Below are positions 34,970 to 43,275 of a stretch of 64,000 bases of DNA, piece after piece (the stretch's first letter is position 1; every line of letters starts with the position of its first letter). The notes under the pieces are model-generated. The model did no database searches, was not told the DNA's origin, and saw nothing but the letters and a program-made list of their open reading frames with translations. This DNA is from Oscillibacter sp. 1-3 (GTDB lineage Bacteria; Bacillota; Clostridia; Oscillospirales; Oscillospiraceae). The stretch is taken from contig NZ_KE159711.1 in the NCBI RefSeq assembly GCF_000403435.2, positions 236,880 through 300,879 on the forward strand. Direction: 5' to 3'. The position numbers and the translations under genes are program-made.

Positions 34970-36399
34970 GGCCGGCCCCCTCTTAGATCCACCGTTACGC
35001 AGGCGCCACCCTCTGGCCGGTTTTCAAATCGAATCCTGCCGTTGTGGAGAGCGGCAATCTCCCGGCACAGGGACAGTCCCAGACCGAAACCACCCTGTGC
35101 CCGGGACCGGGCCTTATCCACCCGGTAGAAGGCTTCTGTCAGATGCTCCAGCGCCTGGGGTGGGATCCCCCGGCCACTGTCCAGGACATGGATGAGGCAG
35201 CCGTCCGCCAGCATCTCCTGCCGAAACTGTATTTCCCCGCCCTGCTCTATGGCCTTCTGTGCGTTGTCTGCCAGGTTCAAGAGCAGGGACCAGACCAAGT
35301 CTGCATCCATCAGGCAGGCCCCCGCCTTGCATACGCAGGACAGACGAATCCCTTTGGCGGCGTACAGCGGCCGCAGTCTCTCTACCAGCGCCTCAATCAG
35401 TTCCGCCGGAGAGACTTTGGCGAAGGGCAGGTCATGCCGTTTCAGGACCAGGAGCTCCAACAGCTTGTGTGACAGGCTCTCCAGCCGTTTTCCCTCCGAA
35501 TACAGGTAGTCCGCGGCCTCCAACTGCTCTTCCGGGGTCAACGTCCCGCTACGCAGCAGCTCCGCGTAGCCAATCAAGGAGGTCATAGGCGTTTTCATCT
35601 CATGGGCGAAGCTGCCGGTGAACTGCTCCTGCCGCTCCATCGCCTGGTGCAGCTCCTCCACAGCCCGGTTCAGCTCGGAGACGGTCTGCTCCATCTTTTC
35701 CGCCATGGTGTTGAAGTCCGTGGATACGGCTCCGATTTCGTCATTGGAGCGGACCCGCACCCGGCTGGCAAAATTGCCAGCGGCAATGGCTCGGGAGGCC
35801 CGGGAGAGCCCGCCCAGCGGGGCGGTCAGCAGCCGCGACACCGTGTAGGACAGCGCCGCGCATAGAACACACATCAGGAAAAATACCTGGAGATAGGTGT
35901 GCTGCTGGGCCTGCCGGGCTGTGTATAGAGCGGAAACATCATGGCTGGTAGTGAGATAGAGAACATCTCCATTGGTCTCGACTGCCCCGGAAAAGACCAG
36001 AAAGTGCGCCCCGGCCCCGTTGTCTAGGATGCGGAACAGGCAGATGCCAGGCGTAGGATCCTCAATGGACCAGGCAGTCTGAATCAATGAGGACTGCGTC
36101 CCTCTGTTCTCATACAGCACTTCATCCCCGGTAGACAGCCGCAGGGCCGACCAGGAGGCGCTGTTCTGCTGGTATAACTGCTCCATCGTCTTGACGATAG
36201 CGTCCCTGTCCAGGTAGGTATCCATGCTGTTGACGATCTGCAGGATGCCCCAGGCCATGCGGTAGTCCCCCAGCGCCGCCGTCTTTTCCCGCTCCAGAGA
36301 GTCCTCAAAGGATTCGGAGATCAGCAGACTGCCTCCGGCTCCAAACAAGGCGGCCAGCACCGCCAGCATACACAGGGTCATCTTCAAATGGAACTTCAC
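34966..36399 (-). CDS. Sensor histidine kinase (VanS-like position)
   Basis: About 477 residues. Transmembrane helices at about 8-28 and 165-185 enclose a large outer domain of about 135 residues. HAMP, then H-box FAHEMKTPMTSLIGYAELL, then ATPase lobe LDSGRGIPPQALEHLTEAF and GGFGLGLSLCREIAALHNG. I chose the GTG at 36399 (VKFHLKM): GGAGG lies 7 bases upstream and the start overlaps the RR stop (GTGA). Confidence 0.9.
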   Translation of the reverse strand: MKFHLKMTLCMLAVLAALFGAGGSLLISESFEDSLEREKTAALGDYRMAWGILQIVNSMDTYLDRDAIVKTMEQLYQQNSASWSALRLSTGDEVLYENRGTQSSLIQTAWSIEDPTPGICLFRILDNGAGAHFLVFSGAVETNGDVLYLTTSHDVSALYTARQAQQHTYLQVFFLMCVLCAALSYTVSRLLTAPLGGLSRASRAIAAGNFASRVRVRSNDEIGAVSTDFNTMAEKMEQTVSELNRAVEELHQAMERQEQFTGSFAHEMKTPMTSLIGYAELLRSGTLTPEEQLEAADYLYSEGKRLESLSHKLLELLVLKRHDLPFAKVSPAELIEALVERLRPLYAAKGIRLSCVCKAGACLMDADLVWSLLLNLADNAQKAIEQGGEIQFRQEMLADGCLIHVLDSGRGIPPQALEHLTEAFYRVDKARSRAQGGFGLGLSLCREIAALHNGRIRFENRPEGGACVTVDLRGGRP

Positions 36400-37055
36400 G
36401 GCTCCACCTCCAGCCGGTAGCCGATCTTGTTCACCGCGCGAAGGCAGGTTTCCCATCCGGTCTTTTTGCGCAGCCGCTGGATATGGATGTCTACCGCCTT
36501 GCTGCCAAAGGGGTACGGTTCACCCCATACCCGCTCATAGATGGTTTCCCGATATAGGGCGCGGCGGGGGTTTCGGGCGAAGAGGAGCAGCAGCTCATAC
36601 TCCGTCTTGGTCAGGCTGATCTCTGCCTCGTCCCGCCATACCTGCATGGATCTGGTGTCGATTTTCAGCCCGCCAATCTCCAGTACCATGTCCGTTTTTT
36701 GATACCGGCGCAGGACCACATCAATGCGGGCCAGCAGTTCGATGACCTCAAAGGGCTTGACGATATAGTCCTCCGCCCCCAGCTTCAGGCCCTTTACCCG
36801 GTCTTTGACCGCCGATTTCGCCGTCAGGAAGATGACCGGAACCTTCATTGGACGGATGTACTCCATCAGCTCAAAGCCGTCAATCTCCGGGAGCATCACA
36901 TCCAGCAAAATCAGGTCATAGTGATGATCTACCAGCAGGTCCGCCGCAGCTGCGCCGTCAAAAGCGCAGGTACAGTGGTAGCCTTCCTTAGTCAGGCTGA
37001 GACGGATCAGGTTGGAGATGGGCTTTTCGTCCTCTACAATTAAAACTTGAAGCAA
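36396..37055 (-). CDS. OmpR-family response regulator (VanR-like position)
   Basis: 219 residues. The receiver has EDEKP, phospho-acceptor in LLDVMLPEIDG and IVKPFEVIE. The winged-helix domain includes PFGSKAVDIHIQRLRKKTGWE. It is first gene of the five-gene operon RR, HK, membrane protein, VanY, CofE-like. Confidence 0.92.
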   Translation of the reverse strand: MLQVLIVEDEKPISNLIRLSLTKEGYHCTCAFDGAAAADLLVDHHYDLILLDVMLPEIDGFELMEYIRPMKVPVIFLTAKSAVKDRVKGLKLGAEDYIVKPFEVIELLARIDVVLRRYQKTDMVLEIGGLKIDTRSMQVWRDEAEISLTKTEYELLLLFARNPRRALYRETIYERVWGEPYPFGSKAVDIHIQRLRKKTGWETCLRAVNKIGYRLEVEP

Positions 37056-37280
37056 GATAAATCCTCCTTGGTCAAATATGTGGAACGCTCATAAAAAACA
37101 TAAAGCAACATAACCGTTGCATTTCCCCTTTTATCTTATGTGGGATTTTATCGCTTGGAGGTTACATACTGAAAGGGCATTCGGCGTCATGTTACCTGAT
37201 GACTATATAAATTGCGTCAAAATTTTATATGGAAAGCATATTATTTTGCATTGCCCATACCCATTGCCGCAATTAACATA

Positions 37281-37312
37281 TGAAAGCAGCGGGGGTCCCC
37301 CCGCTGCTTTCA
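37281..37312. terminator. Perfect 14-bp hairpin in non-coding DNA
   Basis: TGAAAGCAGCGGGG and its complement around a 4-base loop. It lies upstream of the RR gene. No gene feeds it on either strand, so it may be left from a deleted gene. The stretch 37056-37729 otherwise holds only the degenerate repeat below. Confidence 0.55.
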
Positions 37313-37351
37313 CTAATTATTGTAGTCGTGTCATAATCTTGAAAAGATAAT

Positions 37352-37413
37352 AAGTTCCTTCTGGCAATCCCAACTGATGCTTTACAATACAGCTCCGTTC
37401 AAAGAGCAAAAGC
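37352..37413 (-). repeat. Degenerate direct repeat, copy 1 (copy 2 at 37614-37675)
   Basis: Two 62-base stretches 262 bases apart share most positions. On the minus strand both encode a similar segment: CIVKHQLGLPEGTYYLFKIM in copy 1 and CIEEYQLGFSERTCGFPEVV in copy 2. They look like two decayed copies of one short gene end next to the acetyltransferase fragment. Confidence 0.5.
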
Positions 37414-37613
37414 ACCCTACTGTTTGAACTACTCACAAAACGTAAAACTTATCACATTTGTCACCACTTCATTTTTCTTGTTCAGAAATGTGTAGTATGC
37501 CGAAAAGCGGTCCAGCGCTGTAGCCCTTGCGCCAATAACGGAATTCTCAAGGGGAATCCATGATACAGAATAATCCGCAAGAGATAGTATTATTACGACC
37601 TCGGGAAAACCAC

Positions 37614-37675
37614 AAGTTCTTTCTGAGAATCCCAGCTGATACTCTTCAATACAATTCCGTCTATGGAGCACAAGT
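37614..37675 (-). repeat. Degenerate direct repeat, copy 2
   Basis: See copy 1 at 37352-37413. An 80-codon frame (37429-37671) runs from this copy but has no ribosome site, so I do not call it a gene. Confidence 0.5.
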
Positions 37676-37729
37676 GCATAATCTTGCTTATGCAGGTATC
37701 GACCTCATATTCTATAAACCGATCTTGAT

Positions 37730-37948
37730 TTACATTACCACGCCAACAAGGCTGCCGCCCTTGTCCCGGAACAGGGCATTTTCCGGCAGCCTTTCCACAT
37801 CAAGATACGAATGCGCCATCATCCCATCCAGGCGTCCCCAGTGGAAATGCTCATGAAAGCCAGTGTCAGCATTTTTTTGAAGAAAATTGCGGATTTCCTT
37901 GAACTGCACATTAAATCTGGTATTGCTGTAGTTTTCAACTGAGTACAT
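37730..37948 (-). pseudogene. Truncated GNAT-type acetyltransferase, N-terminal fragment
   Basis: From ATG 37948 (GAAGGAG 8 bases upstream) the protein reads MYSVENYSNTRFNVQFKEI ... FHEHFHWGRLDGMMAHSYLD ... FRDKGGSLVGVVM and then stops after 72 residues. This matches the opening of a GNAT-like acetyltransferase common in Clostridia, ending just where the acetyl-CoA fold's beta-4 would begin. No continuation was found in any frame. It is probably a deletion remnant; the repeated debris downstream supports that. Confidence 0.6.
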
Positions 37949-37999
37949 TACAGCCACTCCTTCCCCTCGGCATAACAAACCTATCTCCAACTGCTGCAA

Positions 38000-38623
38000 T
38001 CAGGGCAGCACCTTGATCAGCAGCAGCCGCCCGTTGCCCACAGAAACCTCCGCTGTCATCCCCGGCAGTACCTCGTTGCTGATACCATACTGATACTCAC
38101 AGGTAATCTCCGCATTGGACAGGGGGAATTTCGCATTTTGGATGGTAATGCCCCTGGCCTGGCCGCTGATATTCAGCAGGGAGAAAAACGGATACCGGTC
38201 CTCAATGCGTACCGGACCGCTTGAAACAATCTCCATCTCAGAGTAATCATCCAGGGCTGCGGCATGTTTTCCCTGGGTATCCAGCATCAGCAACAGGGAT
38301 ACATTTCCCAGCGTGTGATCTAGCCGCCCGCCAATGACCCCGATCAGCAGGAAATCCTGAAAGCCGCGCTTCAGGGCCTCCTTTACTGCAAAGACCGTGT
38401 CGGTATCGTCTTTCTCGCAGGGGAGCACAATGGTCTCCGTGTCCAAATGCGGGTTCGTATGGGAATCAAAGTCGCCCACGATCAGATCCGGAGCAATGCC
38501 CAGCCCTTCCCGATGCTTCAGGCCGCTGTCGCAGCAGATATAAAAATCGTCCGCCCGCAGATAGGCACGAATACGGTCGTACCGTCCAATATCCGCACCG
38601 CCGATAATCACACACCGTCTCAT
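38000..38623 (-). CDS. thiN: Thiamine diphosphokinase
   Basis: 207 residues. CCDSGLKHREGLGIAPDLIVGDFDSH and VIGGRLDHTLGNVSLL are the diagnostic motifs of thiamine pyrophosphokinase (ATP + thiamine to TPP + AMP). The C-terminal beta-sandwich binds thiamine. It is the last gene of the TPP-riboswitch operon. ThiN uses free thiamine, so the operon also needs a phosphatase for the ThiE product TMP. Confidence 0.92.
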   Translation of the reverse strand: MRRCVIIGGADIGRYDRIRAYLRADDFYICCDSGLKHREGLGIAPDLIVGDFDSHTNPHLDTETIVLPCEKDDTDTVFAVKEALKRGFQDFLLIGVIGGRLDHTLGNVSLLLMLDTQGKHAAALDDYSEMEIVSSGPVRIEDRYPFFSLLNISGQARGITIQNAKFPLSNAEITCEYQYGISNEVLPGMTAEVSVGNGRLLLIKVLP

Positions 38624-38637
38624 ACTCGGCTTCTCCC

Positions 38638-39300
38638 TTAATTGCTCATGTTCCAGGCCATCTCCCAGAAGGCCAGCTCATAACGGGAACAGGCAAGGAA
38701 GATATCTGTGAGGTGTTGAAGCTGCGGTTCGGTATAGTGTTGCGTCAGTTGATTCGTCATGTTCAGCAGCAGGACATTCGCTTCGCTGTAATGGGGATCA
38801 GCATAACCCTTTACCCAATCGCCATAGAAGGGATGATCCAGGGCTGCCGGATTATTCTTCACTATCTTCCGGGCGATGATCTCATAGCTGTAGGCACAGG
38901 AGAGGATAGCCGCCAAAATCTCCGCCTCCCCCTCCTCATAGGCCACTCGGAGCATATAGGAAGTGTAGGAGAGATTGTCCAGCGCCCGGGGGGTGGCCTC
39001 CAACTCCTCCCGGGATACGGCAAATTTCCCCATATAGCCCCGGTGAATGTCCATCTCACCCTCGGTGAGCAAGGTCACATACTTGGAGAATAGCTGAATG
39101 GTTTCCGGGCTTTTGGCTTTCGCTATTCCCAGAGCAAAGACTTTTGCATACTCCTCCAGATAGAGATAGTCCTGGATGATGTAATACTTGAACTTCTCCC
39201 GGGCCAGCGTGCCGTTCTGGATGCCCAATACAAATGGATGCTCATTATAGGCTGCCCAAATGTCTTTCGCTGCAGCTAAAAGCCGCTCCGTGGTCTTCAT
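38638..39300 (-). CDS. tenA: Thiaminase II / aminopyrimidine aminohydrolase
   Basis: 220 residues, all-helical TenA fold. FKYYIIQDYLYLEEYAKVFALGIAKA, then the region ILAAILSCAYSYEIIARKI with the active Cys, and HYSEANVLLLNMTNQL. It releases HMP from degraded thiamine for salvage. It overlaps thiD by 4 bases. Confidence 0.92.
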   Translation of the reverse strand: MKTTERLLAAAKDIWAAYNEHPFVLGIQNGTLAREKFKYYIIQDYLYLEEYAKVFALGIAKAKSPETIQLFSKYVTLLTEGEMDIHRGYMGKFAVSREELEATPRALDNLSYTSYMLRVAYEEGEAEILAAILSCAYSYEIIARKIVKNNPAALDHPFYGDWVKGYADPHYSEANVLLLNMTNQLTQHYTEPQLQHLTDIFLACSRYELAFWEMAWNMSN

Positions 39301-40106
39301 TGCTCCGCCTCCTTTGCATATTCGCCGGTGAGATTGAAATTGTGCTGCATGGGGCCCCGTCCCTTCCCCAGATCCAGCATAGCCCCCAGGGCGCCAGAGA
39401 GATAATCCTTCGACCGCCGGATGGATGTGGGCAGGTCAAAGCCCTTGGCCAGGTTGGCCGCAATGGCGCTGGACAGGGTACAGCCGGTACCGTGGGTATT
39501 GGGATTATCTATGTGCGCCCCATAGAACCATGTCCCTGCATGGTCCGCATAGAGAAAGTCATTTGCGTCGCTAATGTTGTGCCCGCCTTTCAGCAGGACT
39601 GCACAGCCATAGGTGTCACCGATCCACTTGGCGGCAGCTTCGATGTCCGATTGGCTGTGGATCGTCACACCGGCCAGGATCTCCGCCTCCGGGATATTGG
39701 GCGTGGCCACAGCCGCCAGAGGGAGCAGGCAGGTCTTTAGCGTGTCCAACGCTGCTTCCGAGATCAGCCGGTCACCGCTGGTAGCCACCATCACCGGGTC
39801 CACCACGATATTCTTCGCCCGATAGAAGCGCAGCCGTTCCGCGATTTTCTCAATCAGGCCGCAGGAGGCCACCATACCGGTTTTCACCGCGTCGGGCGGT
39901 ATGTCCTCAAATACCGCGTCGATCTGCTGCCCGAGAAATTCAGGCGTCATCTCTACAATCTCCCGCACGCCGGTGGTGTTTTGGGCCACCAGCGCCGTGA
40001 TGGCGCTCATGGCGAAAACACCGTTCATGGTCATCGTTTTCAGATCGGCCTGAATCCCGGCGCCTCCGCTGGGGTCGGTCCCAGCGATTGATAATGCTGT
40101 CTTCAT
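39297..40106 (-). CDS. thiD: Hydroxymethylpyrimidine/phosphomethylpyrimidine kinase
   Basis: 269 residues, ribokinase fold. SIAGTDPSGGAGIQADLKT (substrate loop), VDPVMVATSGDRL and the anion hole THGTGCTLSSAIAANLA are visible. It phosphorylates HMP twice to HMP-PP for ThiE. It starts 95 bases after the nucleosidase gene. Confidence 0.93.
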   Translation of the reverse strand: MKTALSIAGTDPSGGAGIQADLKTMTMNGVFAMSAITALVAQNTTGVREIVEMTPEFLGQQIDAVFEDIPPDAVKTGMVASCGLIEKIAERLRFYRAKNIVVDPVMVATSGDRLISEAALDTLKTCLLPLAAVATPNIPEAEILAGVTIHSQSDIEAAAKWIGDTYGCAVLLKGGHNISDANDFLYADHAGTWFYGAHIDNPNTHGTGCTLSSAIAANLAKGFDLPTSIRRSKDYLSGALGAMLDLGKGRGPMQHNFNLTGEYAKEAEQ

Positions 40107-40201
40107 TGCTGTGTCTCCTTTGCATTATTTTTATTGAGCGACGGAGAGTGGTGCCCCCGGTCCGCCGCTTGCAACGTTTGGTTAGTCGTGGTATTACTGT
40201 T

Positions 40202-40867
40202 CTACATCATCCTGCCGGAGGAAAGCATCTCTATTATAAAACGATATGATAAATGGGCCGCCCTGTCAAAATTTCGGGTGATCACATCCTGCCCATTCTC
40301 AACACTATTGTCTGATATAGTCCGAATTGCCAGAAATGGCACATTGTTCATATGGCATACATGAGCAACCGCCGCGGTTTCCATGTCAATACACACTGCG
40401 GTTGGGCTGATACGATCTGTAAATATATCCCCCGTAGTAGTAAGACCAAAATGGATTGGCCAATCGACTGTTGCCGCAGTCTGGCAAGCAAGGTCAATCA
40501 TACGGCTGTCCGCAGGGAACACAGGACTCTCCAGAACTGGAAAATCGGAATAGATTTCGACATCTGTATCTCGAAATTCAGACGCGGTGCAGACAACGGT
40601 ATCAAATATATTTGCTCCGCTTGACAACCCGCCTGCAATGCCTGAAAGCAAAATTGTATCCACGCTGTATCGATCAATCATTTGCTGTGCTGTGATGGCT
40701 GCGTTGATTTTCCCGCACCCTGAGTATACCGCTACGATATCTATTCCCTTGATTTTGCCGCTGTAAAAGGTGTGCATCGCATACTTCGAGACAGCCTTTT
40801 GCACTATATCCGGGATAAATGGTCTCAGTTCTTTTTCACAGGCGCATAAAATTCCAATCTTACCCAT
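40202..40867 (-). CDS. MTA/SAH nucleosidase-family protein
   Basis: 221 residues. Catalytic features: an N-terminal ILCACEKELRPF (general base Glu), LLSGIAGGLSSG, VCIDMETAAVAHVC (ribose-binding MET) and RTISDNS (catalytic Asp). The family cleaves N-glycosidic bonds of methylthioadenosine, SAH or related nucleosides. Its site inside a thiamine operon is odd; either it recycles SAM-derived products or it acts on a thiamine-related nucleoside. GAGGAG 7 bases before the ATG. Confidence 0.85.
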   Translation of the reverse strand: MGKIGILCACEKELRPFIPDIVQKAVSKYAMHTFYSGKIKGIDIVAVYSGCGKINAAITAQQMIDRYSVDTILLSGIAGGLSSGANIFDTVVCTASEFRDTDVEIYSDFPVLESPVFPADSRMIDLACQTAATVDWPIHFGLTTTGDIFTDRISPTAVCIDMETAAVAHVCHMNNVPFLAIRTISDNSVENGQDVITRNFDRAAHLSYRFIIEMLSSGRMM

Positions 40868-40878
40868 GTGAAACTCCT

Positions 40879-41526
40879 CTAAAAATCCTCAGCACTAACT
40901 TGAGAAAAATCCTCTATGTAGAAGTCCGCTAATGCACGGAGTCCTTCCTGGTTCTTTTCATGGCTGTCATATACCGCCGCTACCGGGAATCCGGCCTCTT
41001 TCGCAGTCCGAACGGCATAGAGAGCATCGTCAAACACGAGGGTTTCCTCCCTTCTGGTTCCCAAGAAGCGAAGGGTCGCCTCAAAAATGTCCGGCTCGTC
41101 CTTGCCGTGGCCCACCTCATTGCAGGTGAAAATCTCACCGAAACAGGACAGCACTCCGCACCGGTCCAGCCCGGCCTCCACCAAATGCCGGTCGGTAGCG
41201 GTGGCAATACACAGCCTGACGCCGTCCTGCCGAAGCCGCTCCAGGAGTTCTGCCACACCTGGTTTCAGCGGGACCTCGAAGCGGTAATACCGCTCCAACA
41301 TAGCGTTGACTCCGTCCATGATCTCGTCGATGCTCTGTGTCACGCCATACTCGGTCTGGTAGTAGCGGGCCGCCTGGCGCAGACTCATATTCTTGAACGT
41401 CTCGTTCAAATTCTCTTTCGGCTGATACCCGATGGAGCGAAGATAGGTCTCCCCAATGGTGTCCCAGATAAACATGGAGTCCAGCAGCGTTCCATCCACA
41501 TCAAAAATCGCACCGCGGATCCTCAT
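40879..41526 (-). CDS. HAD-superfamily phosphatase, candidate TMP phosphatase
   Basis: 215 residues. Motif I FDVDGTLLDS (two catalytic Asp), motif II CIATATDR, motif III Lys region and motif IV LVFDDALYAVR are complete, with a helical cap of subfamily I. It overlaps thiE by 4 bases. The operon makes TMP (ThiE) but ends with ThiN, which needs free thiamine; no ThiL was seen. A phosphatase removing phosphate from TMP would close the path, and HAD proteins do this in plants. This role is inference. Confidence 0.85.
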   Translation of the reverse strand: MRIRGAIFDVDGTLLDSMFIWDTIGETYLRSIGYQPKENLNETFKNMSLRQAARYYQTEYGVTQSIDEIMDGVNAMLERYYRFEVPLKPGVAELLERLRQDGVRLCIATATDRHLVEAGLDRCGVLSCFGEIFTCNEVGHGKDEPDIFEATLRFLGTRREETLVFDDALYAVRTAKEAGFPVAAVYDSHEKNQEGLRALADFYIEDFSQVSAEDF

Positions 41527-42164
41527 ACGTTCACCATCTTCTCCGACAGCGCCCGCAGCTCCCGGCAGGTCCCCTCAATGTCCTCCGCCGAGAAGATGGC
41601 CGACACCAGAGCCACGCCGTCCACGCCGCTGCCGGCCAGCCTGAGGATGTTGCCCCGGTTGATGCCGCCGATGGCCACAATGGGCACATCCACCGCGTCG
41701 CAGATGGCCCGCAAGGTTTCGTTGGACATCTGCTCCACATCGGTCTTGGTGCTGGTGGGGAACACCGCACCCAGGCCCAGATAGTCCGCGCCGTCCCGGA
41801 CAGCCTGGCAGGCCTCCTCCACCGTGTGGACGGAGACGCCCAGAATCATATCGTCCCCCACCCGGTGGCGGACCTCGCCCGCCGCCAGGTCCTCCTGGCC
41901 CACATGGATGCCGTCCGCCCCGCAGGCGATGGCAATTTCCACGTTGTCATTTACAAGGAAGGGGACTCCATACCGGCGGCACAGGGCGCACAGCTCCTTC
42001 GCCTCCTGGATGAAGGCCATTTCGTCCAGTTCCTTCTCCCGCAGCTGCACACAGGTCACGCCGCCCTTCAGCGCCGCCTCCACCTGATCATACAAGGTCT
42101 GCTTCCCGGTCCAGGCCCGGTCGGTGACGGCGTAGAGCAGCATATGCCGCTTATCGCACTTCAT
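41523..42164 (-). CDS. thiE: Thiamine phosphate synthase
   Basis: 213 residues, TIM barrel. CVQLREKELDEMAF, LVNDNVEIAIACGADGIHVGQEDL and GLGAVFPTSTKTD (pyrophosphate/HMP loop) are typical. It joins HMP-PP with THZ-P to give TMP. It overlaps thiM by 14 bases, with a GGGGAG ribosome site inside the end of thiM. Confidence 0.94.
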   Translation of the reverse strand: MKCDKRHMLLYAVTDRAWTGKQTLYDQVEAALKGGVTCVQLREKELDEMAFIQEAKELCALCRRYGVPFLVNDNVEIAIACGADGIHVGQEDLAAGEVRHRVGDDMILGVSVHTVEEACQAVRDGADYLGLGAVFPTSTKTDVEQMSNETLRAICDAVDVPIVAIGGINRGNILRLAGSGVDGVALVSAIFSAEDIEGTCRELRALSEKMVNV

Positions 42165-42972
42165 ACTTGGCTCCCCTCTCCAGCTCCGCCGGGGTGAGGC
42201 GGTACATGGCGTCGATGATGTAGTTCCGATAGGAGGAATTGCCGTCCAACTCGGTCAGCCGCCGGTGGGCGATCTCCCCGCACAGGCCCATGGCGCACAC
42301 GGCGGCGGCAGCGGCCTCCAGGGGACAATCCGGGTTGGCGGTGACAAAGGCCGCCGTCAGGGCGGAGAGCTGACAGCCGGTGCCGGTGATGGAGGCCATC
42401 TCCGGACGGCCGTTGCGGATGCAGAAGGCTCGCTCCCCGTCCGTTACAATGTCAATGGCCCCAGTGACGGCAACGACCGCTCCGATCCGCCGGGCAAAGT
42501 CTTTGGCGAAAGCCACAGCCCCGTCCAGGTTCTCCTCCGTCACCTTGTCCGCCACATCGGCGTCCACACCCTTAGTGGTGCCGCTGCCCAGGGCCAGGGT
42601 CTTAATCTCCGAGATGTTGCCCCGGATCACCGCAAACTTTACCTCATTCAGCAGCCGAAGGGCGGTATCCGTCCGCAGGGTGGAGGCCCCCGCCCCCACC
42701 GGGTCCAGCACCACAGGATGGCCCAGTTCATTGGCCCGCTTCCCGGCGGCGAGCATGGCCGGGATGGTGCGCTGGTTCAGGGTTCCAATGTTGATGTTCA
42801 GTCCACCGCAGATGGCGGTAATCTCCACGGCGTCCTCCGGGTCGTCCGCCATAATGGGCGAGCCGCCGCAGGCCAGCAGCATATTGGCGCAGTCGTTCAC
42901 GGTAACATAGTTGGTGATGTTGTGGACCAGGGGGGATTTCTGGCGGACATTCTCAAAAATCGGTTCAAACAT
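42151..42972 (-). CDS. thiM: Hydroxyethylthiazole kinase
   Basis: 273 residues. NDCANMLLACGGSPIMADDP, VVLDPVGAGAS and ITGTGCQLSALTAAFV are the substrate and anion-hole motifs. It phosphorylates salvaged thiazole to THZ-P. It is the first gene after the TPP riboswitch and its terminator. A second, decayed thiM fragment with a riboswitch lies at 48.3 kb. Confidence 0.94.
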   Translation of the reverse strand: MFEPIFENVRQKSPLVHNITNYVTVNDCANMLLACGGSPIMADDPEDAVEITAICGGLNINIGTLNQRTIPAMLAAGKRANELGHPVVLDPVGAGASTLRTDTALRLLNEVKFAVIRGNISEIKTLALGSGTTKGVDADVADKVTEENLDGAVAFAKDFARRIGAVVAVTGAIDIVTDGERAFCIRNGRPEMASITGTGCQLSALTAAFVTANPDCPLEAAAAAVCAMGLCGEIAHRRLTELDGNSSYRNYIIDAMYRLTPAELERGAKYEVR

Positions 42973-43009
42973 GGTTTTTTACTCCCTTTCTCTGATTGGC
43001 AACAAAAAA

Positions 43010-43038
43010 CAGGGGGCATCTGAATACGATGCCCCCTG
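43010..43038 (-). terminator. Riboswitch-controlled terminator before thiM
   Basis: Perfect 11-bp stem (CAGGGGGCATC with GATGCCCCCTG, 7-base loop) followed on the minus strand by GTTTTTTG. It lies between the TPP aptamer and thiM, so TPP binding most likely causes premature termination. Confidence 0.88.
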
Positions 43039-43045
43039 AAAAAAG

Positions 43046-43145
43046 TAGCGTTTCCTACGACTTCCTCCGGCGGCATTATCCGCATCAGGTTCAAGGGTCG
43101 AAGGTCTACCTTCCTCTCAGCCTGTCACACAAGCTCCCCTGCTAT
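43046..43145 (-). promoter_or_regulatory. TPP (thiamine pyrophosphate) riboswitch
   Basis: On the minus strand the aptamer shows the conserved CTGAGAGG (near 43114-43121) of the pyrimidine-binding side and ACCCTTGAACCTGATG plus GGATAATGCC of the pyrophosphate-binding side, closed by a GGAGC/GTAGG-type outer stem. With the terminator at 43010-43038 it controls the seven-gene thiamine operon. Confidence 0.93.
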
Positions 43146-43275
43146 GTTGTTTTCCACATTGTAATGCAATTCTTTTCCGGTGTCAATTATATTTTTCTTG
43201 GCTGCAAGTAAAAACGGATCACTATCGTTCCATACATCCAATCATAGCCAAAGCAGGTTTTCCACTAAAAGGTAT

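Noticed and set aside
37117-37350. 77-codon plus-strand frame upstream of the RR gene.
   Set aside because: No ribosome site, no recognisable protein, and it crosses the 14-bp hairpin.
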